64,000 nt of DNA from Paractinoplanes maris (GTDB lineage: Bacteria; Actinomycetota; Actinomycetes; Mycobacteriales; Micromonosporaceae), in the NCBI RefSeq assembly GCF_023544465.1, contig NZ_JALPVL010000017.1, forward strand, positions 1 through 64,000. Reading direction: 5' to 3'. Shown here piece after piece: positions 10,168-18,638 of the stretch (positions are counted from its first letter, which is position 1; each line of letters begins with the position of its first letter). Below the pieces are notes generated by a model. It was not told the DNA's origin and ran no database searches. It was given only the letters and a program-made list of their open reading frames with translations. A program made the translations under genes and the position numbers.

Positions 10168-11013
10168 TCAAACAGTGAGGGACTGGGTGCCCAGCACGAT
10201 GGCGAGGGCCAGACGGTCGGCGTCCTCGGTGCCGGGCTCGGCGGTGTAGACGCCGATACGCAGGTCGTCGCCGGCCACGACGAGGGTGTCGCAGTCGAGT
10301 GTCAGGCGGCCCACCGCCGGGTGGTCGATCACCTTGCGCTTCGACAAGTCGGGTGGTGGCGGCGGGGCCTCGGCGTTCCACAGCTCGGTGAACCGTGGCG
10401 TCGCGTGGCCCAGGTCGGCGATCAGGCGGCGCAGTGACTGGTCGGCCGGGTAGCGGGAGGCGGTCAGGCGCAGGTCGGCCACCAGCAGTGCCTCGTGGTC
10501 GGCCTGCTCCCGCGGGGTGTGGACGACGCGGTTGGGTGGGCCGGCCAGGTTGCGCCAGATGGAGTTGCGTTCGAGCCCGCGCCACGCGGTGGTGTCGCCC
10601 ATCAGCGCGTCGTAGGGCGCGTTGGCCACCACCAGGGTCCAGGTGGCGTCGTAGACGACGACCGGGGTGCCCGACAACCGGTCGAGCAGACGCTGCACGC
10701 TCGGGGTGAGGTGGGACGGGACGACGTCGAGGCTCGGGGTGGCGTGCCCGGCCAGGCGGTAGAGCAGGTCACGCTCCGGGGCGGACAGGCGCAGGGCGCG
10801 AGCGAGGGCCTCGACGACCTGGGCTGAGGGCGTGGTGGCGCGGCCCTGCTCGAGCCGGGTCAGGTAGTCGGCCGAGATGCCCGCGAGCTGGGCGAGCTCC
10901 TCCCGGCGCAGACCGGTGGCGCGGCGCCGGCGGCCGGTTGGCACGCCGACCGCGTCGGGGACGACGCGATCACGCCAGCGCCGCAGGCTGCGGCCGAACT
11001 CCCAGGGCTCCAC
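10168..11013 (-). CDS. XRE/MmyB-type transcriptional regulator
   Basis: 281 residues. An N-terminal helix-turn-helix (GLRREELAQLAGISADYLTRLEQ, about residues 30-55) is followed by a long ligand-binding region of the MmyB-like type (VVVYDATWTLVVANAPYDALMG and a WRNL segment after it). The GTG at 11013 (VEPWEFGRSLRRWRDR) was chosen because homologues begin there and upstream residues are low-complexity translated promoter DNA. It diverges from the SDR gene with about 100 bp between starts, the usual arrangement in which this family controls a neighbouring oxidoreductase. The ligand is unknown. Confidence 0.88.
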   Translation of the reverse strand: MEPWEFGRSLRRWRDRVVPDAVGVPTGRRRRATGLRREELAQLAGISADYLTRLEQGRATTPSAQVVEALARALRLSAPERDLLYRLAGHATPSLDVVPSHLTPSVQRLLDRLSGTPVVVYDATWTLVVANAPYDALMGDTTAWRGLERNSIWRNLAGPPNRVVHTPREQADHEALLVADLRLTASRYPADQSLRRLIADLGHATPRFTELWNAEAPPPPPDLSKRKVIDHPAVGRLTLDCDTLVVAGDDLRIGVYTAEPGTEDADRLALAIVLGTQSLTV

Positions 11014-11116
11014 GCCGTCCAGTCTGCTCCGCGGCAAGGTGGTTGTCCTGGCCCTGTCAGTCCTACGAAAACGGGACGGCTGCCTGCCGGTCGGTGGTTC
11101 GGTGACGCTGATCCGC

Positions 11117-12040
11117 ATGACTGGAACCGTTTTGATCACCGGCCCCACGCGGGGCCTGGGCCGGGCGGCTGTGCTCGCGATGGCGGGCCGCCCTTCCTCC
11201 GTACGACCGGATCTGCTCCTGCTCGGCCGGGGTTTGTCGGCCGTCGCCGCCGAGGCTCGCGCGCTCGGCGCCCGGGTCGAGGAGGTCACCGCCGATCTGT
11301 CGCGGCTCGCTGACGTGCGGTCGGCGGCCACCACCGTACGGGAAATGCTCGACGCCGGAGCGGTGCGGCCGCTGCGGGCGCTGGTCGCGAACGCGGGGGT
11401 GATGTCAGCGGACACCCGGCGGGCGTCGGCCGACGGTTACGAGTTGACGTTCGCGGTGAACTATCTGGCCCATTCCCAGCTGATCGGGGACCTGGTCGGC
11501 TCGTTGACCGCCCCGGCCCGGGTGGTGCTGCTGGGCTCGAACACCTACCACGCGAACGTCTGGCGCCGGCTGCTCCACGTGCCCGAGGCGCGCTGGCGGG
11601 ACCCGCTGGAACTGGCCCGTCCCGCGACCGGCGAGGCCGCCCCCGGCCAGGCGGCGAGCGGTGTCGCCTATTCGAACGCCAAGCTGGCGATCCTGTACTA
11701 CGCCCACGAGCTGCAACGCCAGGCCGGCCCGGGCATCGCGGTGTCGGTGTTCGAACCCGGTTGGATGCCGGGCACCGACCTGGGACGCGACGCTCCGGCC
11801 GCCCTGCGGTCGATCATGCGAGGGGTCGCCCGCCTGCCCGGCGTCTCCACGCCGGGCAAGTCCGGTCCCGCACTGGCCTCACTCGCCCTGGACGACCGGT
11901 GGGCAGCCGCCCGCGACGGCGCGTTCATCCTGAAAGACAAGATCATCGACGTCCAGCCGGTGGCTCACGACCGCAACCGGGAGCGCCGTCTGTGGGCCGC
12001 CACCACCGAGTTGCTGGAGCATGCCAGCACCCACAGTTGA
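11117..12040 (+). CDS. short-chain dehydrogenase/reductase
   Basis: 307 residues with a Rossmann start (TVLITGPTRGLGRA: TGxxxGxG), NAG motif (VANAGVM), catalytic Ser in VVLLGSNTYH and the YSNAK Tyr/Lys pair. It is longer than the core SDR fold, as in retinol-dehydrogenase-like actinobacterial members. The substrate is unknown. ATG 11117 is preferred over in-frame upstream starts because the Rossmann strand begins two residues later. Regulation by the divergent XRE protein is inferred from layout. Confidence 0.88.
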   Translation: MTGTVLITGPTRGLGRAAVLAMAGRPSSVRPDLLLLGRGLSAVAAEARALGARVEEVTADLSRLADVRSAATTVREMLDAGAVRPLRALVANAGVMSADTRRASADGYELTFAVNYLAHSQLIGDLVGSLTAPARVVLLGSNTYHANVWRRLLHVPEARWRDPLELARPATGEAAPGQAASGVAYSNAKLAILYYAHELQRQAGPGIAVSVFEPGWMPGTDLGRDAPAALRSIMRGVARLPGVSTPGKSGPALASLALDDRWAAARDGAFILKDKIIDVQPVAHDRNRERRLWAATTELLEHASTHS

Positions 12041-12720
12041 GCGGACGGCCGTCGTAGATGCGGTCGATGGTCGCCGTGGCCTTGCTCAAGTCCCTCGCCA
12101 ACCCGAGGGTCAGCAGCAGAGGGACGTAGTGGTCGGCGGTGGGTGGGTGATGGTCGAGGCGGCTGTGCTCAGGTCGGTCGCGGCCCCGAGGGTCAGCAGC
12201 AGGGGGACGTAGTGGTCGGTGGGTTGGGCGATGTCGCCGTCGGGGCTTTGGTGAAGGTGTCGACGTCGCCGCGGCGGACAGCACCCCCTCGACCGACCAG
12301 TGGACCAGCGCGTCGGCGAGAGCTGGTTTGCGGGGCTAAGGCGAAGCTGTGGGTCATGAAGCCGGAGCCGATGACGAGGATGCCTTCGTCGCACAGGGAG
12401 CGCAGCCGGCCCAGCTCGAGCGTGACTTGGGGCTCGAGGCTGGCATGGACAGCAGGACGACGGGGACGTGTACATCGCCACGAGGGGAAGAAGGGGCCGC
12501 GGTCGGTGAACTGGTGCACGGGCCCGGTGGAGCAGGGCGCCGTGACGGGGCGGCCCAGATGGGCAGCGTCCCGGGTGACGTAGGGAAGGGTGCAATTGCG
12601 GGGTTGGAAGCCGCCGAAGTCGTAGTGGAGCGACAGCGCCGCGGGTGCGTTTTCCCGGTGGGCGGAGACGATCACGATGACTCGGGGGTGGGGCATCGTC
12701 TGTCCCCAGGTGATGTGGCG
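12041..12720 (-). pseudogene. degraded DODA/LigB-type extradiol ring-cleavage dioxygenase
   Basis: Recognisable pieces of a 4,5-DOPA-dioxygenase-like protein occur in order but in different frames. They are PRVIVIVSAHRENAPAALS (from 12696), HYDFGGFQPR, HQFTDRGPFFP, ILVIGSGFMTHSFAL and ADHYVPLLLTLG. The N-terminal third is missing and several frameshifts separate the blocks. The 3-prime end is duplicated: the segment encoding TDHYVPLLLTLG occurs twice, near 12200 and 12115, each followed by a DLS-like segment. Intact relatives are about 260 residues. It sits downstream of doxX, the order seen in quinone-response modules, so the module has probably lost this enzyme. Confidence 0.8.
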
Positions 12721-12735
12721 TTGTGACCGTGCGGG

Positions 12736-13116
12736 TCAGGAGCCGAAGGAATACGGGCCGAAGCGGCCCCAGGCCACGACGGCGGCCAGCAGCAGCAGGG
12801 CCACGTTGATGCCGATGGCCTGGTTTTCCTTGCGCCGGGCGTGGACCACGATCGCGCCGACCATGATGAGGGCCAGGCCGAGGGCAGCCAGCGGCACGAG
12901 CACCGGGACGATGTCCAGCGCGGCGGGCAGGATCAGCCCGATCGCGGCGAGGACCTCCAGAGCGCCGATCAGCTTGACCGTGCCCGCGCTGTAGCTCTCC
13001 ATCCAGGCCATGCCGGACGCGGCCAGCTTCTCCTTGGGCTGTGTCAGCTTCATGATTCCGGCGGCGGCGAAGGCGGCGGCCAGCAGGCCGGCGATGACCC
13101 ACAAGACGATGTTCAC
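12736..13116 (-). CDS. DoxX family membrane protein
   Basis: 126 residues with four predicted transmembrane helices (about 4-22, 46-64, 70-90, 101-118) and the family signature FAAAGIMKLTQPKEKL after helix 1. DoxX-like proteins such as B. subtilis MhqP are induced by quinones and thiol-reactive electrophiles. The divergent MarR gene and the ruined dioxygenase downstream match such a module. The reaction is not established. The ATG starts 117 bp from the MarR start, so both promoters share the spacer with the GATCACTTAA repeats. Confidence 0.88.
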   Translation of the reverse strand: MNIVLWVIAGLLAAAFAAAGIMKLTQPKEKLAASGMAWMESYSAGTVKLIGALEVLAAIGLILPAALDIVPVLVPLAALGLALIMVGAIVVHARRKENQAIGINVALLLLAAVVAWGRFGPYSFGS

Positions 13117-13167
13117 GAGGCTCTCCGGCCACTCGATGACTTCAAGCTTTGAGTGAACCTAGACCCG

Positions 13168-13211
13168 GATCACTTAAAGCCGCAAGTCAACTGGGACCGT
13201 AGATCACTTAA
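13168..13211. promoter_or_regulatory. candidate MarR operators between doxX and marR
   Basis: GATCACTTAA occurs twice, at 13168-13177 and 13202-13211, 34 bp apart. The first extends to ACTTAAAGCCGCAAGT, with ACTT/AAGT ends inverted. The second contains the CACTTAAG palindromic core. Their position in the divergent spacer suggests binding by the adjacent MarR protein. Confidence 0.5.
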
Positions 13212-13221
13212 GGTGTGAAGT

Positions 13222-13227
13222 TATGCT
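13222..13227 (+). promoter_or_regulatory. candidate -10 box (TATGCT) of the marR gene
   Basis: TATGCT ends 6 nt before ATG 13234 with no ribosome site between, so the mRNA is probably leaderless. The second candidate operator lies 11 bp upstream and would block it when bound. Confidence 0.5.
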
Positions 13228-13233
13228 GGCGAC

Positions 13234-13752
13234 ATGGAGGACGTTGCCGAGCCGCGGTGGCTCGACCAGGAGCAGCAGGAGACCTGGATCGCGCTGGCCG
13301 GGATGCTCGTGCGGTTGCCGGCCGCCATCGACGCTCAGCTGCAGCGCGACGCTCAGCTGAGCCACTTCGAATACCAGGTGCTGGCCGGCTTGTCGATGGC
13401 ACCTGAGCGCACGTTGCGGATGAGTGTGCTGGCCTCGTTCGCCGAGGGTTCCCTGGCGCGGCTGTCGCAGGTGGTCACCCGGTTGGAGAAGCGCGGCTGG
13501 GTCCGCCGGACACCCGACCCCGCCGACGGGCGTTTCACCCTGGCGATCCTGACCGGCACCGGCATGGACAAGGTCGTCGCGGCCGCCCCCGGGCACGTCG
13601 CCGAAGTGCAGCGGCTCGTCTTCGACAGTCTCACCAAAGCCCAGCAGCGCCAGCTACGAGACATCGGCCGGCGCGTCGTCCGGGCCATCGACCCGAACGA
13701 TCCCTGCCTCGACGGGGACCCGTTCCGAACCGACCCGCCGGAGCAGAAATAG
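13234..13752 (+). CDS. MarR family transcriptional regulator
   Basis: 172 residues with the MarR winged helix-turn-helix: LSHFEYQVLAGLSMAPERTLRMSVLA, then LARLSQVVTRLEKRGWVRRTPDPADGR, where the basic wing carries the DGR signature. The long C-terminal helix is suited to dimerisation. No cysteine stands in the usual OhrR position, so a ligand or quinone sensor rather than a peroxide sensor is likelier. It is divergent from doxX and probably represses both genes through the GATCACTTAA repeats (inference). Confidence 0.92.
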   Translation: MEDVAEPRWLDQEQQETWIALAGMLVRLPAAIDAQLQRDAQLSHFEYQVLAGLSMAPERTLRMSVLASFAEGSLARLSQVVTRLEKRGWVRRTPDPADGRFTLAILTGTGMDKVVAAAPGHVAEVQRLVFDSLTKAQQRQLRDIGRRVVRAIDPNDPCLDGDPFRTDPPEQK

Positions 13753-13773
13753 TCCAAGCCGTCCGGCACTCGA

Positions 13774-13779
13774 TAGCGT
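13774..13779 (+). promoter_or_regulatory. candidate -10 box (TAGCGT) of the deaminase gene
   Basis: GATAGCGT ends 6 nt before ATG 13786; no Shine-Dalgarno is present. Confidence 0.5.
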
Positions 13780-13785
13780 CGGCCC

Positions 13786-14283
13786 ATGACGCCGGACGAG
13801 ATGGTCAAGGCCGCGGTTGCCGTCGCTGAGGCCGGGATGGCGGCGGGGGAGTTGCCGATCGGGGCGGTGGTGGAGATGGGCGGGCAGATCGTTGCCAGCG
13901 CGTTCACCCGGGACGTCTCGCTGGGGCGCCGGCTCGTGCACGCCGACCTGCTGGCCATGATCGAGGCTGACGAGAAGCTGGGGTGGCGGGCGCGGCCGCA
14001 TCCGCTCAGGCTGGCCGTCAACCTCGAGCCGTGCCTGATGTGCCTGGGCGCGGCGATGGCTCTCAAGGTGGACGAGGTGTATTACGGCCTCGAGTCCCCC
14101 GCGGACGGCGGTGCCTCGGTGGCGGCGGCCTGGCCGGTCAGCCCGGACCTGCCCTGGTATCGCCCGCCGGTCATGCTCGGCGGTCTGCGCCGGGCCGAGG
14201 TGCAGGACCAGTTCCGCCGCTATTGCGAACGTGCCCCGGACTCGGGTCTGCGCAGCTGGGCCGCAACCCTGCTCGACCGGTGA
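13786..14283 (+). CDS. nucleoside/CMP deaminase family protein
   Basis: 165 residues of the zinc-dependent cytidine-deaminase fold. The zinc ligands are His52 and the Cys83/Cys86 pair in EPCLMC. Residue 54, normally the proton-shuttling Glu of HAE, is Asp here (VHADLLA). The protein otherwise looks complete, with PIGAVVEMGG in the core. I recall related actinobacterial proteins with the same HAD, so it is probably a subfamily trait rather than damage, but activity is uncertain. The base or nucleoside it acts on is unknown. It converges on the siderophore operon. Confidence 0.85.
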   Translation: MTPDEMVKAAVAVAEAGMAAGELPIGAVVEMGGQIVASAFTRDVSLGRRLVHADLLAMIEADEKLGWRARPHPLRLAVNLEPCLMCLGAAMALKVDEVYYGLESPADGGASVAAAWPVSPDLPWYRPPVMLGGLRRAEVQDQFRRYCERAPDSGLRSWAATLLDR

Positions 14284-14303
14284 AATCGGGCCACGGCCCG
14301 GCT

Positions 14304-15419
14304 TCAGAGGATGACGAAGGTGGGTGGGTCGTGGCGCAGGAAGTCGTGGTGGGAGATGTCCCACCCGTAGGCGCCGGTGCGGCCGAAGACCAGCAGGTCT
14401 CCCGCTCGGACCTGGGCAACGTGCCGGGCGCGGCTCAGGACGTCGCGGGGGGTGCAGAGTTCGCCCACGGCGTCGATCTCGGTGTCGGTGACCGAGGGCC
14501 GGGGGTAGGGGTGCGGCCAGTCATCGACCGGGAGGACGGTGAACGGGTGGCTGTAGTGCCAGGCGGCCGGTAGGCGGAAGTGGTGGGTGCCGCCGCGCAG
14601 GACGGCGAACGTGCGGCCGTGGGTGGTTTTCACGTCGAGGACGGTGGCGGCGTACCAGCCGGCGTCGGCGGCCAGGTAGCGGCCCGGTTCGAAGATCAGA
14701 TCGATGCCGGGTGGGACGGTGATCGAGCGCAGCGGGGTCAGGTCCATCGATGTGCCGGTCAGGTAGTCGATGCCGAAGCCGCCGCCGACGTTGACCACGC
14801 GGGGGTTGATGCCGGCGGCCTGCGACCAGCGCAGGGCTTCGCGGACGAAGGCGGCGTGGGCCTCGCCGTCCAGGTTGTTGGAGACGGCGTGCAGGTGGAA
14901 TCCGATGATCCGTACGCCGGGGACCGCCAGCGCCTCGCCCAGCTGCGCCTCGTCGACGCCGAACGGGGTGGGCGTGCCGGTCATCGTGTGACTGCCGGTC
15001 AAGGCGCTGCCCGCGCGGTTGACGCGCAGCACCACCTCGGCCCCGGGGCGCAGGGCGGCGATCCGGTGCAGTTCATGCACGCTTTCGGCGTTGATCTGCG
15101 CGCCGGCGTCGAGGGCGGCGGCCAGCTCCGTGTCGGTTTTGGCCGGGCCGCCGAAGACGATGCGGCGTGCGCCCGCCCGCAACGCCAGGGCCAGTTCACC
15201 GCCGGAGGCCACTTCGAGCCCGTCGCAGGTGGCGGCCAGCGTGGCCAGCACCGAGGGATGGCCGTTGGCTTTCACCGCGTACATCAGGGAAGCCGGAACC
15301 GGCAGACCGGCCCGGACCACCGCTGCTCGCGCACGCAGCGCGGCCGTGTCGTAGACGTAGGCGCAGGCCGGGCGGGGCAGCTCGAGCAGGGCCCGGACGA
15401 CGTGCTCAGGCGGGTGCAT
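14304..15419 (-). CDS. type III PLP-dependent decarboxylase of a siderophore operon
   Basis: 371 residues of the alanine-racemase-fold (type III) decarboxylases. The PLP lysine is Lys50 in MYAVKANGHP. GGGFGIDY and EPGRYL bind the phosphate. The substrate-pocket Cys322/Asp326 (ELCTPRD) and Tyr351 (GAYG) belong to the partner-subunit active site. SbnH (staphyloferrin B), PvsE (vibrioferrin) and AcsE (achromobactin) are known relatives in NIS operons, where they decarboxylate an amino acid or a citryl-amino acid intermediate. The ATG at 15419 lies inside the end of the preceding synthetase gene (14-bp overlap), giving tight coupling. Confidence 0.87.
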   Translation of the reverse strand: MHPPEHVVRALLELPRPACAYVYDTAALRARAAVVRAGLPVPASLMYAVKANGHPSVLATLAATCDGLEVASGGELALALRAGARRIVFGGPAKTDTELAAALDAGAQINAESVHELHRIAALRPGAEVVLRVNRAGSALTGSHTMTGTPTPFGVDEAQLGEALAVPGVRIIGFHLHAVSNNLDGEAHAAFVREALRWSQAAGINPRVVNVGGGFGIDYLTGTSMDLTPLRSITVPPGIDLIFEPGRYLAADAGWYAATVLDVKTTHGRTFAVLRGGTHHFRLPAAWHYSHPFTVLPVDDWPHPYPRPSVTDTEIDAVGELCTPRDVLSRARHVAQVRAGDLLVFGRTGAYGWDISHHDFLRHDPPTFVIL

Positions 15420-16902
15420 GCAGCGGGTTCCGCACCGGGACGTAGATGTCGCCCGCACCGGCCAGCCGCATCCGCACCAGCGCCTTGTGCGGCACGGCCG
15501 GGGCGGTGAACGCGGCGTGGTCGGCGGGTGCCGCGTGTTCGTCGACGACGGCCCGGATGATGCGCCAGGCGCGGTCCTCATCGATCCCGAGGTGCTGGTT
15601 GAGGCGCAGGACGAGTTCGCCGAGGTGGGCCTGAAACAGCGTGTAGCCGATCTTCGCGCGGAACACGTCGAGGTCGTCGGTGCCCACGACCGAGCCCGGC
15701 CACAGGTCGATGTCGTGCCCGGCGGCGGCCAGGCGCGGGCGGTGCAGGCGCAGCCCGGCGAAGTCGCGCAGGGCCAGCCGGTGCGGGCGCCCGCCGAGGA
15801 AGGTGGGAAGGCAGTTCTGCAGGTGGGCTTCGAGGGCGACGCCCTGGGCGGTGAGCCGCATCAGCGGCGGGACGACCAGTTCCGCGTACGCCCGGAGCCA
15901 CGCCCCCGGGTCCCCGGTGACCAGCTCGTCGAGCAGGAACGGCAGCGCCCCGCCGGGGACGGCGCGCTCACCGGGCTGCAGGCGTCCGGCGAGCCCGTCG
16001 CGGCGGATGGCCGACAGGTCGCGCCCGGAGCCGACCGGCACGGCCGCGCCCGCCGTCTCGGCCATCAGCAGCAGCGTGTCGTCGCCGCCGGTCAGCCGGT
16101 GCAGCAGTGTCGACACGGCCGGGCCGTTGCGGGTGCTCGCGGTGCTGATGCTGCGCCGGGTCGAGGTGACCTGGATGTCGAGGGACACCTTCAGGTATTG
16201 CCCGGTGCCGGGCAGCAGCAGCGTGCGCAGGGCGGCGGTGGGGATGGCGTCGAGTTCGTCGTCGAGGATCCGCAGGGTGCCGTCGGCGAGCAGGTCGCCG
16301 TAGCGGTCGGGCAGCACGTTGTCGCGCTGCCAGGCGTGCACCGGCTGCACCGCGTACCCGGCCGGCTTGGCCACCTCGGGGAACACGTCGTCGCCGATCA
16401 GCAGGTCGGAGCGGACGGCGACGAAACCGATCCGGGTCCGCTCGGTCTCCAGGTCGTGGGCCAGCACGTCGCCGGTGTCCCAGCCCAGCCGGGTGCGCCC
16501 GCACGGGTGCAGGTTGTGCCCGGCCACCGCGAGCCGTTCCAGGCCGATCGCCTGCTCGTCGGGGTCGTCGCCGACCGGCGGCCGGGGGCGGGCCAGGGCG
16601 ATGGCCAGGTTCATCACCGCGTTGCGCAGCTCGGCCGCGAAGCCGGGGGCGTCGATGTCGCCGAGCAGTTCGACCGGGTCGCCGGCCCCGGCCGCCGGGT
16701 ATTCGACACGTCCGAAGCCGTGCCGCTCGCCCGGGCCCATGTCGCGCAACCCTTCCCGTACGAGGGCGCCGCGCAGCCGCCGGCCGACGGTGTCCGCGGC
16801 CTCGGGCAGCGCCGCCAGGAAGCCGGGCACCAGATCGGGGGCGTGGACCGCCAGGGCGGCCTCGGTGTGCGCGATCCGTTCGGGACGCAGCGTCTTGTTC
16901 AT
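15406..16902 (-). CDS. NIS siderophore synthetase (IucA/IucC family), second of two
   Basis: 498 residues. NRPS-independent siderophore synthetases adenylate a carboxylate such as citrate and couple it to an amine or alcohol. Seen here are the ATP-loop motif HPCGRTR (His132), KVSLDIQVTSTRRS in the nucleotide site, EAHLQN, and a FhuF-like C-terminal domain (HKALVRMRLAG). The start ATG overlaps the upstream synthetase stop (ATGA). It is normal or slightly short for the family (about 580). The subtype (A, B or C, by substrate) cannot be set by eye. Confidence 0.92.
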   Translation of the reverse strand: MNKTLRPERIAHTEAALAVHAPDLVPGFLAALPEAADTVGRRLRGALVREGLRDMGPGERHGFGRVEYPAAGAGDPVELLGDIDAPGFAAELRNAVMNLAIALARPRPPVGDDPDEQAIGLERLAVAGHNLHPCGRTRLGWDTGDVLAHDLETERTRIGFVAVRSDLLIGDDVFPEVAKPAGYAVQPVHAWQRDNVLPDRYGDLLADGTLRILDDELDAIPTAALRTLLLPGTGQYLKVSLDIQVTSTRRSISTASTRNGPAVSTLLHRLTGGDDTLLLMAETAGAAVPVGSGRDLSAIRRDGLAGRLQPGERAVPGGALPFLLDELVTGDPGAWLRAYAELVVPPLMRLTAQGVALEAHLQNCLPTFLGGRPHRLALRDFAGLRLHRPRLAAAGHDIDLWPGSVVGTDDLDVFRAKIGYTLFQAHLGELVLRLNQHLGIDEDRAWRIIRAVVDEHAAPADHAAFTAPAVPHKALVRMRLAGAGDIYVPVRNPLHAPA

Positions 16903-18638
16903 GCGTGTGCCGCCATCGGGTTGGGGAGCAGGGCCCATCGGTCGTCGAGCGGGTCGGTGGCCAGCCGCATCGCGGTCGTGGCCTTGATCGGCAGGGGGTC
17001 CTGGAGCAGGTACGCGACGTCCTCGCTGCCGGTGGCGCGGACGGCGCGGGCCACGATGGCCCACAGCCGGTCCGGGTCGGCGCCGCTGGTGCGGGTGAAC
17101 GTGGCGATCAGCTCGGCCGCGACGGTGCCGAACGCGGCCGCCGACAGTTTGGTGCGCAGCTCGGCCGGGTCGTCGCTGGGCAGGTCGCCGTGCAGTTCGG
17201 GCGCGTCGAGGCCGGCGTTGCGCAGCCGGGTGGCGCTGACCCGCACGCCGCCCAGGTCGCGGTAGACGATCCGTACCGGCCGGTCGCCGTCCAGGACGAC
17301 CAGCGTGTTCTGGCCGTGGGCTTCGAGGGCCACGCCGCGGGCCAGCACCCGGGTGATCGGGCCGAAGAACACTTCCGAGAGCTCTTCGAACCACCCGTAC
17401 GGGTCGTCGAGGCGCACCTGCAGGGCGGCGAACGCGGCCAGCGGCACAGCGAGTTCGCTCGGTTCGAGTTGCGGCGCCTCGCGGATGACGTGGGCCAGGT
17501 GCCGTTGCGGGACGCCGTCGACCACGACCGCGCCGGCGGCGATCTCGGCCAGGATCTCGATGGGCTGGTCGGCGGTGAGCCGGCGCAACAGGCGGGAGAG
17601 CACCGGACCGTTGTGCACGGCAGCGGGTGACACGGTCCGGACGGCGCTGGTCATCTGCACGTCCACCGCGGTCTTGATGTGCGGGCCACCGTCCACGGGC
17701 GCGACGGTACGCAGCGACATCAACGGGCGTACGGGATCGGACTCGCCGTCCGGGATGAGCCAGGGGTAGCGGGCGACGAGGCGGGCGGCCTGCCAGGGAT
17801 GCGCGTGCAGGATCGGCGCGGCAGTGCCGTACCAGCGGTCCCGGGGCACCCGCAGCCGGTGCAGCCGGATCACGGGGGAGTGCTCCGGCGCGTACGCGAG
17901 GACGTCGGCCACGGTCATGCCGCCACGGGTACGGCAGCAGGGGTGCAACGGGTGGCCGTCGGTGATCAGCTGCTCGATGCGGCCGAGCGCGTCGGGGTCG
18001 CCGGGCTCGGGCAGGCGCTGCTCCGGCCGGTCGGCGCGGGCCAGAGCCAGGTTGGCCACACTGTTGTCGATCTCCTCAGCCAGCGGCACGTCACCCCAGA
18101 GCAGGCGTACGAGGTCAACGGGCGCCACGATGACCCGGTGCTCGGGCGTCCCGCTCGCGGACTGGGCCTGCACACGCTCGCCCTCGACGACTTCGCTCGC
18201 GGACACCGCATCAGCACCGGACACGGCCACCGACGGCATCACCGTCACCGTCTCACCGGTGAACCCCGCCTGATCAGCAGCGTTGCCCGCGGGTTCGGCC
18301 TGAGCGGCGGTCATCGGGTGGCGTACGGCTTCAATCGCGAGGCCGGCGTGGGCCACGGCGAAGGGCTGCGCGGCCCCGGCGGGGTAGCGCAGATGCGTTT
18401 TTGTGCCTGTGGGCGGCGCCGTGAAGGTGGCTTCGCCGGGGCCGCGGGCGATCAGGCCGGGGAGGGGTTCGCGGTCGATGGCGCCCAGGAGCCGGGCAAG
18501 GATGGCCGCCTGTGCGCCCGGAAGTTCGGCGTCGTAGCGCGCGACCAGGTCGGGCCGGAGGATCGCGAGGTCCTCACGGGTCCGAAGGGGACCGGCGGTG
18601 TGCCGGTGCGGCAAGGCGCTTGCGGGAGGTCGCGGCAC
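16899..18638 (-). CDS. NIS siderophore synthetase (IucA/IucC family), first of two
   Basis: 579 residues with HPCCRTR (His232), KTAVDVQMTSAVRT, EAHGQNTLV and the C-terminal KATTAMRLA ferric-reductase-like end. Between residues about 115 and 165 lies an Ala/Val/Ser-rich stretch without family similarity, probably a loop insertion. The GTG start at 18638 follows GGAGAA by about 8 nt. It is the first gene of a three-gene operon (synthetase, synthetase, decarboxylase), all overlapping. No exporter, ferric-siderophore receptor or reductase is beside it, so uptake must be encoded elsewhere. Confidence 0.92.
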   Translation of the reverse strand: MPRPPASALPHRHTAGPLRTREDLAILRPDLVARYDAELPGAQAAILARLLGAIDREPLPGLIARGPGEATFTAPPTGTKTHLRYPAGAAQPFAVAHAGLAIEAVRHPMTAAQAEPAGNAADQAGFTGETVTVMPSVAVSGADAVSASEVVEGERVQAQSASGTPEHRVIVAPVDLVRLLWGDVPLAEEIDNSVANLALARADRPEQRLPEPGDPDALGRIEQLITDGHPLHPCCRTRGGMTVADVLAYAPEHSPVIRLHRLRVPRDRWYGTAAPILHAHPWQAARLVARYPWLIPDGESDPVRPLMSLRTVAPVDGGPHIKTAVDVQMTSAVRTVSPAAVHNGPVLSRLLRRLTADQPIEILAEIAAGAVVVDGVPQRHLAHVIREAPQLEPSELAVPLAAFAALQVRLDDPYGWFEELSEVFFGPITRVLARGVALEAHGQNTLVVLDGDRPVRIVYRDLGGVRVSATRLRNAGLDAPELHGDLPSDDPAELRTKLSAAAFGTVAAELIATFTRTSGADPDRLWAIVARAVRATGSEDVAYLLQDPLPIKATTAMRLATDPLDDRWALLPNPMAAHA

